Assembly (NCBI GenBank): GCA_016716885.1 | Contig: JADJUV010000021.1 | Span: forward strand, 1-64,000 | From: Candidatus Trichofilum aggregatum | GTDB taxonomy: Bacteria; Chloroflexota; Anaerolineae; Promineifilales; Promineifilaceae | DNA: 64,000 nucleotides | Direction: 5' to 3' | Shown here: in pieces, positions 18,803 to 29,035 of the stretch | Numbering within the stretch: position 1 is the first letter of the stretch | Layout of the letters: the number at the start of each line of letters is the position of its first letter | Program-made: the position numbers and the translations under genes | Notes under the pieces: model-generated | Databases searched by the model: none | Told to the model about the DNA's origin: nothing | What the model saw: the letters and a program-made list of their open reading frames with translations, nothing else

Positions 18803-21800
18803 GTGTCTGACTCCAAACCCCAGACTAAACCCTCTACCCAGGCAGAACGCGGCCGCGTTCTGAAGTCTTCTTCTGCGCCTGAGCAAAAAAAGGCATTCCA
18901 GAAAGCCCACGACCCCGGCGAAATCCGTCGCCCACCGGCCCCTAACCTGCAACTGAGCCAGACCAAAGCCCCCGTTTTAGCCGCGCCCGCGGCCGCACCC
19001 CCCGTTTTAACCCCGCCTCGCCCCTCCACCCGTCAACTACTCCTCTATCACCACTGGCAAAACAGCTTGCAAACCCAGGCCGAGGCTACGCCGGTCGCGG
19101 CCGCGCCCAGCCCCGATATTGGCTACACCATTAACCAACGGCGGGGGATGGGTAGCCCGTTGCCCCCCACCGTACAGACTAGCCTCTCCGCCGGTTTGGG
19201 TACCGATTTAAGCGATGTGCGTATCCACACCGACACCCAATCGGATACGCTGAACCAGGCGGTACAGGCCAAAGCGTTTACCACTGGTAACGATATTTTC
19301 TTCCGCAAAGGAGAGTACAACCCCGGCTCGTCCGCCGGGATGAAGCTGTTAGCCCATGAGGCCACCCATGTGCGTCAACAGCGGCAAGGGCCAGTCAGTG
19401 GCACGCCTATTGCCGGGGGGGTGCAGGTCAGCGACCCGCAAGACCGGTTTGAGAAGGAAGCGGAAAGCACGGCCGATACGCTGGTACAACGGATGAGCCT
19501 GAATGGGCACGCGGCCGCGGCCCCACCGCCCCCTTCGGCCAACGGGTCGAACGGTCATAACAACGGTCACAGCAACGGCCACCACCCAGCCCCGCTCCAA
19601 CGCCAGATCGCTTTGCCTCTGGTGCAACGGTGCGGCTGTGGCGTCGGGACCTGCTCCTGCGGCCAGAAAAATGATGATCTGCAACTCTCACGCCTGGCTG
19701 ATGGCCCCTTGGCTCCACCACCAACCCCCCCGCCGCCCCCCCCCGGGGGGGGGGGGGGGGGGATACCAGGAAACCCCCTCCAGCGGTTTAGCCAAAAGGT
19801 CATCAAGCCCACGCTTTGCCCCTGGTGGTGCGGCGTGGGTCGGCTGCTCGGGCAAAAGGACATCGGGCTTGGCCCCCCGTACCACGCCGCTCGACGCCCG
19901 CACCCGTGCCCTGTTTGAACACAGCACTGGAACCGACGTGGGTGATGTCGCCGTCCACGAAAATGACCCGGCAGCCGAAGGGCAATTCGCTTTTGCCCAA
20001 CACGATGAGATTCATCTGTCCCCGCAAGTCCCTGGCCCGGATCATCCGCTGGGAGCACAGGTACGCCTGCACGAAGCGGCCCATGTGGTGCAAAGCCGTA
20101 ACGGCCACGGTGTTCAGCGCACCCCTCTGGGCAATGAACAAGAGGCCCATGATGTGGCTCAGGCGGCCATGAGCGGGGACAAGGCTTCCGTCGAAGGGTC
20201 GGCCAGTGAAGGGGAGCGACAGGGATGGGATTGGCCCAGCCTGGACGACATCGCCAAGATGGGTGAATCGGCTCTAGCCAGTCTGGTAGAGCAGATTTCT
20301 CCGGGATTGGCTCAACTCATCCGCGAAGGCCCCATCGGTATGTTGATCGAGAAGATCAAAGATGGGGTCAAGAGTTGGATTGGCTCGTTGGCCGGGAGTT
20401 TTGACCTGGGTGCGGTGGTGGATGGCCTCAAGGGAGCCTTTGACACGGTGCTGGGGCTGTTTGACGGGCAGGAAGACCCGGCCAGTTGTAGTTCGTTTGC
20501 CCAGTTGCTGAACAAAATCCGCCAGTTTGGCGCGGCCTTTATGGACAGTGCCCCGTTCCAGATGATCAAGACCGTCTTTGACAAGGTCAAGGGCTTTCTG
20601 GGTAAGATCAAAGAGGTTTTGCTGGAGCCTGCCTTTGATGTGATCAAGAATATTGCGGGTGGGGTGTGGGATGGCGTCAAGGCGGTAGTTGATAAGATCA
20701 AGGGCTGGTTCGCGGCCGCGAAAGATGTCGCCGGTCGTGTTTGGAACTGGGTCAAGGGCAAACTAGGCATCAGCGACGACGGGCCAGGCTTGTGGGACTG
20801 GATCAAAGAGAAAGCCAGCGAAGCCTGGGGCAAAGTCAAAGAATTTTTTGCCCCCATCGCCGGGCCGCTCAAAACCGTCGTCACCATTTTAGTCGTCACC
20901 AACCCGGCTTCCTGGCCCATCCTCATCATCCGCTATTTGCCACCCGTTTTGGACGCCGTGGAATGGCTCTGGGCACACCGCAACGATCCCGACATTATCA
21001 AAAGTGCCCGCAACGAGAACAAAACCGAACTGGTCAAACTGCTGGAAACGGGCAAATCGTTGGGTGGGGGCATCTCCTCAGCCGCCGACCAGATGGTGGA
21101 AGCGATTACCAGCGTGGGTACGGCCGTCCTGGAATTCCTGGGTGGTGTCACCGGCATTCCGCTCCTCAGCGGCCTGCAATCCACGGTGCAATTCCTCTCC
21201 GATGGGGCCAAAGCCCTGTTCAACTGGGCCAGCAAGGTGTTCAAGAAGGCCGCCGATAAGGTCAAAGAGGTTTTCAACAGTATTAAAGCGGCCATTGCTC
21301 CATACATCGAAATCCTCACCTCGATTGGCCTGTGTCTGGTCAATCCTGGCATGATCCCGATGGTGTTGGCCGGTTGGGCCTGGCGCAAGCTGGATGATTG
21401 TTACAAACCGCCCATCATTGATTTCCTGCTGGATATTGTTATTGGCGTTTTAGAAAACCTGCCCGCCATGCCCATGCTCGGTCTGCTCTGGCCCATCGTC
21501 AAGGCCGGGGTCATTGGTTTCCTCAAAGGGGTGAAGGCCCAAAGCGACGAGATGAAGATCAAGGTGACGAACAAACTCGCCAAGATCATCAGCAGTCCCA
21601 GCCTGGGCTTTATCACCGGACTGGTGAAGGGTATTGTGACTGGGCTGTGGGAAGGGCTAACCGATCCGTTCAAGCTGGCCTACATGGTGCTGAAGGGCTT
21701 GTCGGCCATTGTGCAGTGGGCGGAAGGGTTGGCCGGTGAGGATGTGAAGGTCTCCAAGGCGAGTGCTGTGCCCACGGGTGAAGTTCAGCCTGCCGGAGCC

Positions 21801-24800
21801 AATGGAACGGCGCCAGCAGGTGGTGATGAAGAAGTGGTCACCATGCACAAAATCCGGCGTGGCACACCAGCCGCCAGCACCAACGGTTCCACATCTGCCA
21901 ATGGCAAGGGCAAGACCGTGCCTACCGGCGAGGTGCAACCGACCACGGCTCCAGCCACGCCAACCACAGCCAGCCAAGAGACGGTTACGCTGTATAAGCG
22001 GCCGCGTGGCAGTAAGGATTTGCCCACGGGTGAAGTGCAGCCCACCGGCGCGGCCGCGGCCAAAACCACCACCAACAGCAACGGCGACGAAACCACCACG
22101 CTCTATCGTCAGCCCCGTCCCAACGAAGAAGAAATCGTCACCATCCGCAAGGAAAAGCCCAAAAACACCGTGCCTACCGGCGAAGTCCAACCAGGTGGGG
22201 GCGACGGCAAACTCTCCCCGGCTCAGGCTCAAGCTGTGGTCACTGGTTTTGGGCAATTTGCCGGCGACATCGCTGGCCCAGCCGCCGATGTGGGCATGAA
22301 CTTCATGCCTGCGGTCGAAGAAGCCCTGGGCAAGAATGGGGAAATCACTCTGGACGGCCTGATCGAAAAACTGGGTAGCATGTGGACATCAGCCGAGGCG
22401 GCTATTCAGGGGTTTGCCGCCGAGATGGCCGGAAAGGTGTTCCAATTCTTTGCCGGGGATGCGGCCGAGGAAAAAATCGGCGAAGATGTCGGTTGGGTCA
22501 TTGGCACGGTGGTATTTGAGGTAATTTTGGGCGTGCTGACGGCCGGGAGTTGGACCGCCGCCAGCCCGGTGTTAAAAGCTGTCCAGAAATTTGCCAAGAT
22601 TTTGGACTGGACGGGTGAAGTCGTCGGCGTGGTCTTCAAGGGGCTGGGCAAGCTGGGTGGTTTGCTCTTCAAGGGCAAGGGGGCGTTGTCCAATCTGCTA
22701 GAGAAAGCGGGCGCGGCCGCGGCCAAGGTCCTCGAACCATTAGAAAAATTAGCCACCCGATTCCTCAACTTTGCCGATGAAATGATGGGCAAGATATTTG
22801 GTAAAGCGGCGAAAGAAGCGGGTGAAGAAGCGGGCGAATTAGGGGCCAAGAAGCTGGCGGGTGAAGCTGGCGAGGAAGTCGCCGAAGAAGCCGGAGAACG
22901 AGGCGCGAAAGAGGCTGGAGAAGAAGCCGGTGAGGAAGCGGGAGAACGAGGCGCCAAGGAAGCCGGGGAAGAGGCGGGTGAGGAAGCCGGTGAGCGAGGA
23001 GCCAAAGAAGCGGGCGAAGAGGCTGGTGAAGAAGCCGGAGAACGGGGCGCCAAAGAAGCGGGTCAACAAGCGGGCGACGAAGCCCCAGTTGTTGTCGGTG
23101 GCCCTGGTCATCGCCCACCCGATGCCCCCCCACCACCCCGCCTCAGCCCGGAAGACGAGTTCAAGGCGGCCATCAATGCTGGTGGTGATGGGGCTGTAGC
23201 CAAAGGTCGCCAGATGATTGACAGCACGGGCGACATGAAATCTTTGCGTAAGAAGGTGGAAGCCGGGGAATTAGGTGATGTAGACAAAGCCCGCGAAGCC
23301 CTGCAAAAAGCCCGTCAGCAAGCCATTGACGAGGCCAAGAAGCAGGTGGCGGACAATGTGAAAGCCCGTCACCCCGATGTTGTGTTTGAGTATAAAGCCC
23401 CCGGCACACCGAAGTTCACCAGTGACATTGATGTGACGGTGATGGCCAAGAGCAAACAGCGGGTTGACCTGGAAGCGTTGGGCAGTCGTGGCCCTATGGC
23501 TCCTGATGAAGCGGCTCGGGCGCTGGACGATTTAGGCTTCCCACCCGGCCATCCACAACGGGCCGAACTGGAAGCGTTGCTCAAGGAAGGCAAGCTCAAT
23601 CCCGAAAACGCGGGCAAATTCCTGGACGAAGCCAGCATCAAGGCCGAAATCGCCGCCAGTGTAGATGCCTCGGATGAGTTCTACAAGGTGCTGGGTGATG
23701 CCGACAAGAAGCTAGACGCGAACTTCTACACCGAACTGCGGGTGGATGATCTGACGCGCAAGGCCAGCCCCGCCGACCAGCTCAAAGTCCATCACGAGCA
23801 AAGTGCGGTTAGCATGGCGGAAATGCGCCGCAATATGTCGCCGGATGAATGGAACGCTTACAAGAAGTCCCAACTGGAGGCGGTGGAAGAGATGGGTGAT
23901 CCGGCCACGGTGGCCCGTCTCCAGCAGCAGTTGGACGAAGCGGAGCGCATCGCCAAAGAGTTGGAAGGCAAGACGTTGGCGCAGGCCAAAAAGGAGTTGC
24001 AGGATGTCCTGAACAACCCCAACGCCACCTTGAGCGAAGTCCGCGAGGCCATGGCCAAGGTCAAATTGCTGGAGCCGGATGCGTATGGCACCCATGCCGC
24101 TGTCAAAGACGTGGTAGACCATCTGCAAACGGCTTCCCGCCAGAGCGATCAGATTAAGAAGGCGGTGGATGATGCCTATAAAGCCAACGGGATTGATCCA
24201 GCCCGTCTGAATGATCCGAAGTACCGGGCAGAAGTGGAAGATAAACTCCTGGCGGTTGACAAACAGATCAAGGAACAGTTTGGCGATCAACTGGATGATG
24301 TCGCCGGGTTGCGCGGGGCACATGGGTTTGAACCGGGTTCACCGGAACATCTGGCCTTCTTGGGGCAGGAAGCTTCGGCCAACATGGGCAAGTTGTTCCA
24401 CAGTGCCACACCAGAAGCCTCGGCCAAATATCTGGAACGCATCCGCTATGCCGCCCGGGAAGCAGGCACGGATGTGGCTGGCGATATGACTGACCGGGAA
24501 ATTCGGGCCATGATTGCGGCCAAGAGTGCCCCGAACCCAGGAGAGGCCGCGGATGCTGTGTTGAAGGAATGGGGTGAACGCACGGGCCGGGGCCACATGA
24601 GTCCTGAGGAGTTACGCGCCGCCTGGATGGCCGAAACACGGAAAGCGGCTCAGGACACGGTGGTGGATATTCGCACGGCGGAGCAGTTGGAGTTTGAGAA
24701 TGCGGCGTTTAACGCGGGGTCGGGTAAACCGTCTGGGCCTGATGGGGGAACGCCTGATGGTGGAGGAGCACCGGGGGGCGGCGCGGCCGCGAAAGAAGGT

Positions 24801-26897
24801 GGTGAAGAAGCCGCCGAAACAGGCGGTGGTGCGGCCGCCAAAGAGGGTGGTGAGTCGGCGGTAGAAGAAGGGGGCGGCGCGGCCGCGAAGCAACCAGCCT
24901 CGCAGATGACCCCTGATGAACAGCTAAATAAATTGGGTGGCAACCCGGAAACGCGGGAAATGCTGACCAACAAACCAGAACTCCGGGAATCCCTGGTAGA
25001 CAACCCCATGGCCGCCGACGTGCTCAAACAATGCCGCTCTCACTGCTTCCCGCCTGAGGCCACCCCGGCCCAGGTCGAGCGGCTGGAAGCGATTCTCAAG
25101 GATGCCCAGGAAGCGGGGTACGACATCACCAGCAAGGAAGTTCGGGACAACCTCAAGACATTCTTCCATGACCGCCGGGCCAACCTCGATGGGGCGATGG
25201 ATCAATTGGAAGTGGCTTTGCACGGAGCCGACGCGCACCATCTGGGACCCCAGCCACGTGTGCCAGATGAAACCAAGATGGTTCCCGACATTAAGAGCAA
25301 GGTTAAACGCTCCCATGATGCTGGGGTAGAAGGGGGCCGGAACGCGGCCGCGGCCGATGGCGTCACCGTACAAAATTGGGAAAACCCGGATGGTTTTATT
25401 GGTGATTATGGCCGTGGTTTTGACGATATCGGCATGGGGCCAAACGGTGAGCGGGTCATTTTGGAGTGGAAAGGCGAGGGATCCCTTTTAGGCGGTGATC
25501 AGATGTCGTCTGATTGGGTAGGGCGGAAAATTGCCGAACTGAAGAAGTACAATGACCCAATGGCCGATATTCTGCTGGCTGAAGCCAAAAAGGGGGCACT
25601 AAAAGGGCGGGTCTATCGCACTACCATCGGGCCAAATGGGGAACTCATTACCAAACTCGACGGCGAAATGACATTCTCCTTCGATCAGGTCAATGCGGCT
25701 TATCAGAAACGGCTAAAATCGGCGGGTAAGAAGGGTAAGGGGGCAGCCGCAACACCCAATGGCGCCACCCCAACCGCTAACAATGCCACAACGACCCCAA
25801 CCGGCGGTTCTACCACCCCCACCTCAACTGGCCCCGCCGTTAAAAATGGTACGGAAACATTAGGTGAAACAGGGGGCGGGGCCACGGGAAAACAGACAGA
25901 TGAGTTAGATTGGGAGCACACCGGTGGCGACACCCCCAGCCCTGTGCCCGATCAGAGTAGTTGGAAAAGCATCAACACCAGTGACCTGACGCCTGATGAG
26001 GCTAAATTGTTCCAGGCCGTCCAGAACGCCGAAGAAGTCCTCGTTGGTCGGGGTATCAATATTCAGCAACAAGGGATGTTTACTTTTGATGATTGGATTA
26101 ACGCCAACGGCATTACCTGGAACCAACGCTGGCAAGATGTGTACAACAAGGCTATTTATGAGCGCGCGGCCGCGGGCAAACCAACCAACGTGATGAGCGG
26201 CCGCGATTACACCTTGGGTGAAGCTGAAGCTGTTGAAGCAGGGGCCAAACAGAGTGGGGTAGTTAACAAACCATACTGGCCGGATCAGGTGGGTACACCA
26301 ACCGGCACCACCCCCACCCCTGATGTTCCCACGACCGGGACAACGCAGGTGGGTGACGCGGCCGCGGAACAAACAGGTAAGCAGGTTGGCGAAGAAACTG
26401 CCGGGACAGGGACGAAAGCCATCGATCCTGATAGTATGAAACTCAAGGACGAACTGGAAGCGGTCGGTCTGCCCAAGAGCTACACCGACAACTTAACCCC
26501 GGATGAGTTACGGCAAGCCAAAGAAGGGTTGGATCGTTGGAATCTGGACAAAAATGGCAAAAATCAAGGGGTGACCCATACGCTGGATTATGCCGCCGGA
26601 GCCGGGGGCGCGGGCAAAGCCAACCGCCTGCAAAAATTAGAGGAATACACCGGCAAAGGCCCCTTTGAGGTGACCGATCCGGCACTAATGCCCAAAGTGA
26701 CCAGTACCCTGGATGAACTGGTAGCGAGTGCCGCCGAGAGTAAAACAGTGGGTGAGAAGGTGATCCATTTCTTCCCCAAAGGGGGGGCTACCCCGCCCTT
26801 AACACAAAGTCAAAAGGGCATTATCATCATCCAATATCAAGGTAAATATTCCACCTTCTTTAATACCGATTACAAGAGTTTCAAGAAGACGACCTAA
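18803..26897 (+). CDS. Giant DUF4157-type polymorphic toxin with REase-fold domain, frameshifted
   Basis: Two frames (18803-about 19740 from a GTG, then the frame open from 19503 to 26897) make one protein of about 2,690 residues. The switch lies at the C/G run at 19734-19762. Domain 1 (19150-19400) is a DUF4157 fold: LPPTVQTSLSAGLGTDLSDV, VRIHTD, then the zinc-protease-like HEATH. A second, DARTRALFEHSTGTDVGDV with HEAAH (20069-20083), follows. Long amphipathic and hydrophobic helices come next, then four PTGEVQP repeats (21768-22193), an Ala/Glu/Gly tandem repeat (22818-23080), an SDIDVTV nucleotidyltransferase-like motif (about 23418), and a restriction-endonuclease-fold block with FDDIG, ILEWKGEG and QMSSDWV (25410-25530). 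The last 110 residues are an unassigned module. DUF4157 is typical of cargo for contractile injection systems. A candidate immunity gene follows 5 bp on. Confidence 0.82.
19734..19762. repeat. C/G homopolymer junction at frameshift
   Basis: A run of C (about 9) meets a run of G (about 18). The reading frame of the toxin changes here: Pro-rich then Gly-rich in both frames. Either replication slippage or an assembly error at an unreadable palindromic homopolymer would produce this. Confidence 0.85.
21768..22193 (+). repeat. Four PTGEVQP linker repeats inside the toxin
   Basis: PTGEVQP occurs four times, each spaced by 30-45 residues, alternating with a phrase of the form E-x-V-T-M/L/I-H/Y/R-K (EVVTMHKIRRG, ETVTLYKRPRG, ETTTLYRQPRP, EIVTIRKEKP). 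The linkers between are Thr/Ala/Asn-rich and probably disordered. Confidence 0.85.
22818..23080 (+). repeat. Ala/Glu/Gly tandem repeat (GEEAGEEAGERGAKEA)
   Basis: About four copies of a 16-residue unit follow one another. The DNA of each unit differs at synonymous sites, so the repeat is old or selected at the protein level. The charge pattern predicts a long helix or flexible spacer before the C-terminal effector half. Confidence 0.85.
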
Positions 26898-26902
26898 CCA
26901 TC

Positions 26903-27334
26903 ATGTCACCATTTATCATTCAAAACATCGTTCGCTGGACAGAATATAACGAGTACGAAGGGCAACTGGAAGGCTCATTCAACCAGTACCCGCTAACGGT
27001 TTATGTGCAGATGTATTCGGGGAATGATTGGGCTTACTATGCTGCGGGGGATCAGGTGGACGCTCGTTTATGGTTGGAGCGTTCGGGCACAGTCGAACGG
27101 ATAGCCGGGCCGGTAACGCCTGCGTTGAGGCAACAAAAAGAGGTTTATTACGAAGCCATCGGCCAGGTGACGTCCATTGAGGGAGAGCAAGTGCAACTTG
27201 ATTCGGTTTTTCCCTTGCGGGTGGATATGGATTGGCCGGTGAAAGGGCGGGAGCAGTTCCCTGTGTTTGGGGTGGGCGATTGGCTGAAGGTGGTGGGGGT
27301 GTTGCGGCTGAGTCTGGATGATGAAGAGGAGTAG
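26903..27334 (+). CDS. Small protein downstream of toxin, candidate immunity protein
   Basis: The ATG at 26903 lies 5 bp after the toxin stop, so the two genes are almost certainly co-transcribed. The 143-residue product is acidic (ending SLDDEEE), soluble and rich in beta strands and aromatic residues (VRWTEYNEYEGQLEG, VYVQMYSGNDWAYYAAGD, VGDWLKVVGVLRLSL). I do not recognise a family. Position and size fit an immunity protein that neutralises the C-terminal effector of the toxin, as in other polymorphic toxin loci, but nothing in the sequence proves this. An OB-like barrel is a possible fold. Confidence 0.7.
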   Translation: MSPFIIQNIVRWTEYNEYEGQLEGSFNQYPLTVYVQMYSGNDWAYYAAGDQVDARLWLERSGTVERIAGPVTPALRQQKEVYYEAIGQVTSIEGEQVQLDSVFPLRVDMDWPVKGREQFPVFGVGDWLKVVGVLRLSLDDEEE

Positions 27335-27336
27335 GG

Positions 27337-27780
27337 TCAGGCTTCTCGTTCTAGCATCAGGGTAACGGGGCCGTTGTTCTGGATGTCTACCATCATGTGT
27401 GCCCCAAAGACCCCGGTGGCCACGGTGAGGCCCTGTGCTTCTAGCTGGTGGACAAAGTGGGAGATGAGGGGATCGGCCTGTTCGGGGCGCGCGGCCGCGA
27501 TCCAGGATGGTCGTCTCCCCTTAACCGCATCCCCATACAGGGTAAACTGAGAAATCACCAACACACTCCCCCCCACTTCCTTCAGCCCCAGATTCATCTT
27601 CCCCTCGGCATCCTCAAACAGCCGTAATCCCGCCACCTTCTGCGCCAGCCACTCCGCCTCAGCCGGTGTGTCCGTGTGCGTCACCCCCACCAAAACGACG
27701 AAACCTACGCCAATCTGACCAACAATCTGGTCATCTACAGTTACTTTTGCCTGGCTAACGCGTTGTACTAAAGCACGCAT
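27337..27780 (-). CDS. dtd: D-aminoacyl-tRNA deacylase
   Basis: Dtd hydrolyses D-amino acids, and glycine on tRNA-Ala, from mischarged tRNA, a translation-quality step. The 147-residue protein begins MRALVQRVSQAKVTVDD, the universal N-terminus of the family, which fixes the start at 27780 although the frame is open to 27816. The active-site motifs are intact: SQFTLYGD at about 78-85 and the cross-subunit Gly-cisPro motif NNGPVTLMLE near the C-terminus. It lies 4 bp downstream of the nucleotidyltransferase gene and converges with the candidate immunity gene, whose stop is 2 bp away. Confidence 0.96.
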   Translation of the reverse strand: MRALVQRVSQAKVTVDDQIVGQIGVGFVVLVGVTHTDTPAEAEWLAQKVAGLRLFEDAEGKMNLGLKEVGGSVLVISQFTLYGDAVKGRRPSWIAAARPEQADPLISHFVHQLEAQGLTVATGVFGAHMMVDIQNNGPVTLMLEREA

Positions 27781-27784
27781 AAGG

Positions 27785-28852
27785 TTACAGGATTCCCACC
27801 TGACTATAGTCGCCAAGAGTGAGTTTGTGGGCTTTGGGTTTGATGGGGGAGCGGTTGATGATTACCTGGCGACCAATGAGGCTGTCCTGGATGCGGCCGC
27901 TAATATCCTTGATCGTGCTGTGCTCCAACACCATCGAGTGCTCAATCTCGCTGTTCTCCACCGTGACATGGTGATACAAGCTGGTGAACGGGCCAATGTA
28001 GCTGTTGACGATGCGACAATCTTCACCAATGATAGCCGGGCCACGCACCACACTGTTGATCACCTCGGCGCCCCGTTCAATGGTGACACGACGATCCACA
28101 TCGCTGTCCCGATCCACAAACCCCTCTATTTTAGGCTCTAACTCTTCCAGCACTAAGTCATTCGCTTCCAGCATGTCATCAGGACGACCGGTGTCAATCC
28201 ACCAGCCGCGATGGATGTAGGGATGCACGGCGTGGCCGTTGTCTACCAGCCATTGGATAGCGTCGGTGATTTCAAATTCGCCGCGCCAGGATGGTTTGAT
28301 GCTGTTGACAGCCTGCATAACGTGGTGGTCAAACATGTAGATGCCGACCAGGGCCAGGTCACTGGGCGGCTCTTTGGGCTTTTCGATGAGGCGGTGGATA
28401 GTACCATCGGCGTTTAGTTGGGCTACGCCGTACTGCTCAGGTTGGGCCACGCGGGTGAGAACGATCTGGCTGTTCCATTGGCTATGGGCAAACTCGGCAA
28501 TGAGGCCGCTGATGCCCCCCTGGATGACGTTATCGCCCAGGAACATGACGAACCGATCATCACCCAGGAAGTCAGCCGAGACCTGGACGGCATGGGCCAA
28601 CCCCAGCGGATCATTTTGTTCGATGTAGGTGATGTTGACCCCCCAACGCCCCCCTCGCCCCACGGCTTCGCGGATTTCGGGGCCGGTTTTGCCGATGACG
28701 ATGCCGATGTCCGTAATGCCAGCGTCACGGATGGATTCGATGACGCGGAAGAGGACGGGTTTGTTGGCGACGGGGATCAGTTGTTTGGCTTTGGTGTAGG
28801 TGAGAGGGTAAAGGCGAGAGCCTTTGCCCCCGGAGAGGATCAGACCTTTCAT
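27785..28852 (-). CDS. Glucose-1-phosphate thymidylyltransferase, long RmlA type
   Basis: This 355-residue enzyme starts MKGLILSGGKGSRLYPLTY with the nucleotide-binding GG-x-G-x-R loop and the lysine of KQLIPVANKPV. The metal-binding Asp is in FLGDNVIQGG. Sugar-binding residues follow in VGIYMFD and EFEITDAIQWLVDNG, with WWIDTGRPDDMLEAN. After residue 250, hexapeptide turns (SVVRGPAIIGEDCRIVNSYIGPFTSL) form a left-handed beta-helix, as in the long RmlA subgroup that makes dTDP-glucose for antibiotic and cell-wall sugars. It would feed the glycosyltransferases in the window. ATG 28852 is preceded by GGAG. dtd follows 4 bp downstream. Confidence 0.9.
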   Translation of the reverse strand: MKGLILSGGKGSRLYPLTYTKAKQLIPVANKPVLFRVIESIRDAGITDIGIVIGKTGPEIREAVGRGGRWGVNITYIEQNDPLGLAHAVQVSADFLGDDRFVMFLGDNVIQGGISGLIAEFAHSQWNSQIVLTRVAQPEQYGVAQLNADGTIHRLIEKPKEPPSDLALVGIYMFDHHVMQAVNSIKPSWRGEFEITDAIQWLVDNGHAVHPYIHRGWWIDTGRPDDMLEANDLVLEELEPKIEGFVDRDSDVDRRVTIERGAEVINSVVRGPAIIGEDCRIVNSYIGPFTSLYHHVTVENSEIEHSMVLEHSTIKDISGRIQDSLIGRQVIINRSPIKPKAHKLTLGDYSQVGIL

Positions 28853-28941
28853 GGAAGTCTCCTGTGAAGATAGCTTGTCAGCAGTTAGCAGTCAGCCTTT
28901 CAGCTTTGTGAATATTAACAAATAAATACCGGTATAGCATT

Positions 28942-29026
28942 TCCCTCCCCTAACCCGTCCCAGGGGTGGGGAACGTTTTCTTGTGTCATTTTTCAAGGGC
29001 GTACGCCTTTGAAAAATGACACGAAT
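28942..29026. repeat. Three-hairpin intergenic repeat, short copy
   Basis: The left C/G hairpin (CCCGTCCCAGGGGTGGGGAAC) is followed by a central hairpin with 14-bp arms (28983-28996 and 29009-29022) of quite different sequence from other copies (GTGTCATTTTTCAA). The right C/G hairpin is absent. It separates two minus-strand genes. Confidence 0.7.
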
Positions 29027-29035
29027 GGGGTTGAT

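Noticed and set aside
19349..20150. Minus-strand frames across the toxin frameshift region
   Set aside because: Pro/Arg-rich low-complexity translation, no start context. The plus strand carries the DUF4157 motifs on both sides.
22406..23136. Long minus-strand frames over the Ala/Glu/Gly repeat of the toxin
   Set aside because: They are shadows of the GEEAGERGAKEA repeat (repeated SPASSPASSPA) and show no independent features.
18803..27334. A complete contractile injection system in the window
   Set aside because: No sheath, tube, baseplate or AAA+ remodeller genes are present. Only candidate cargo is seen.
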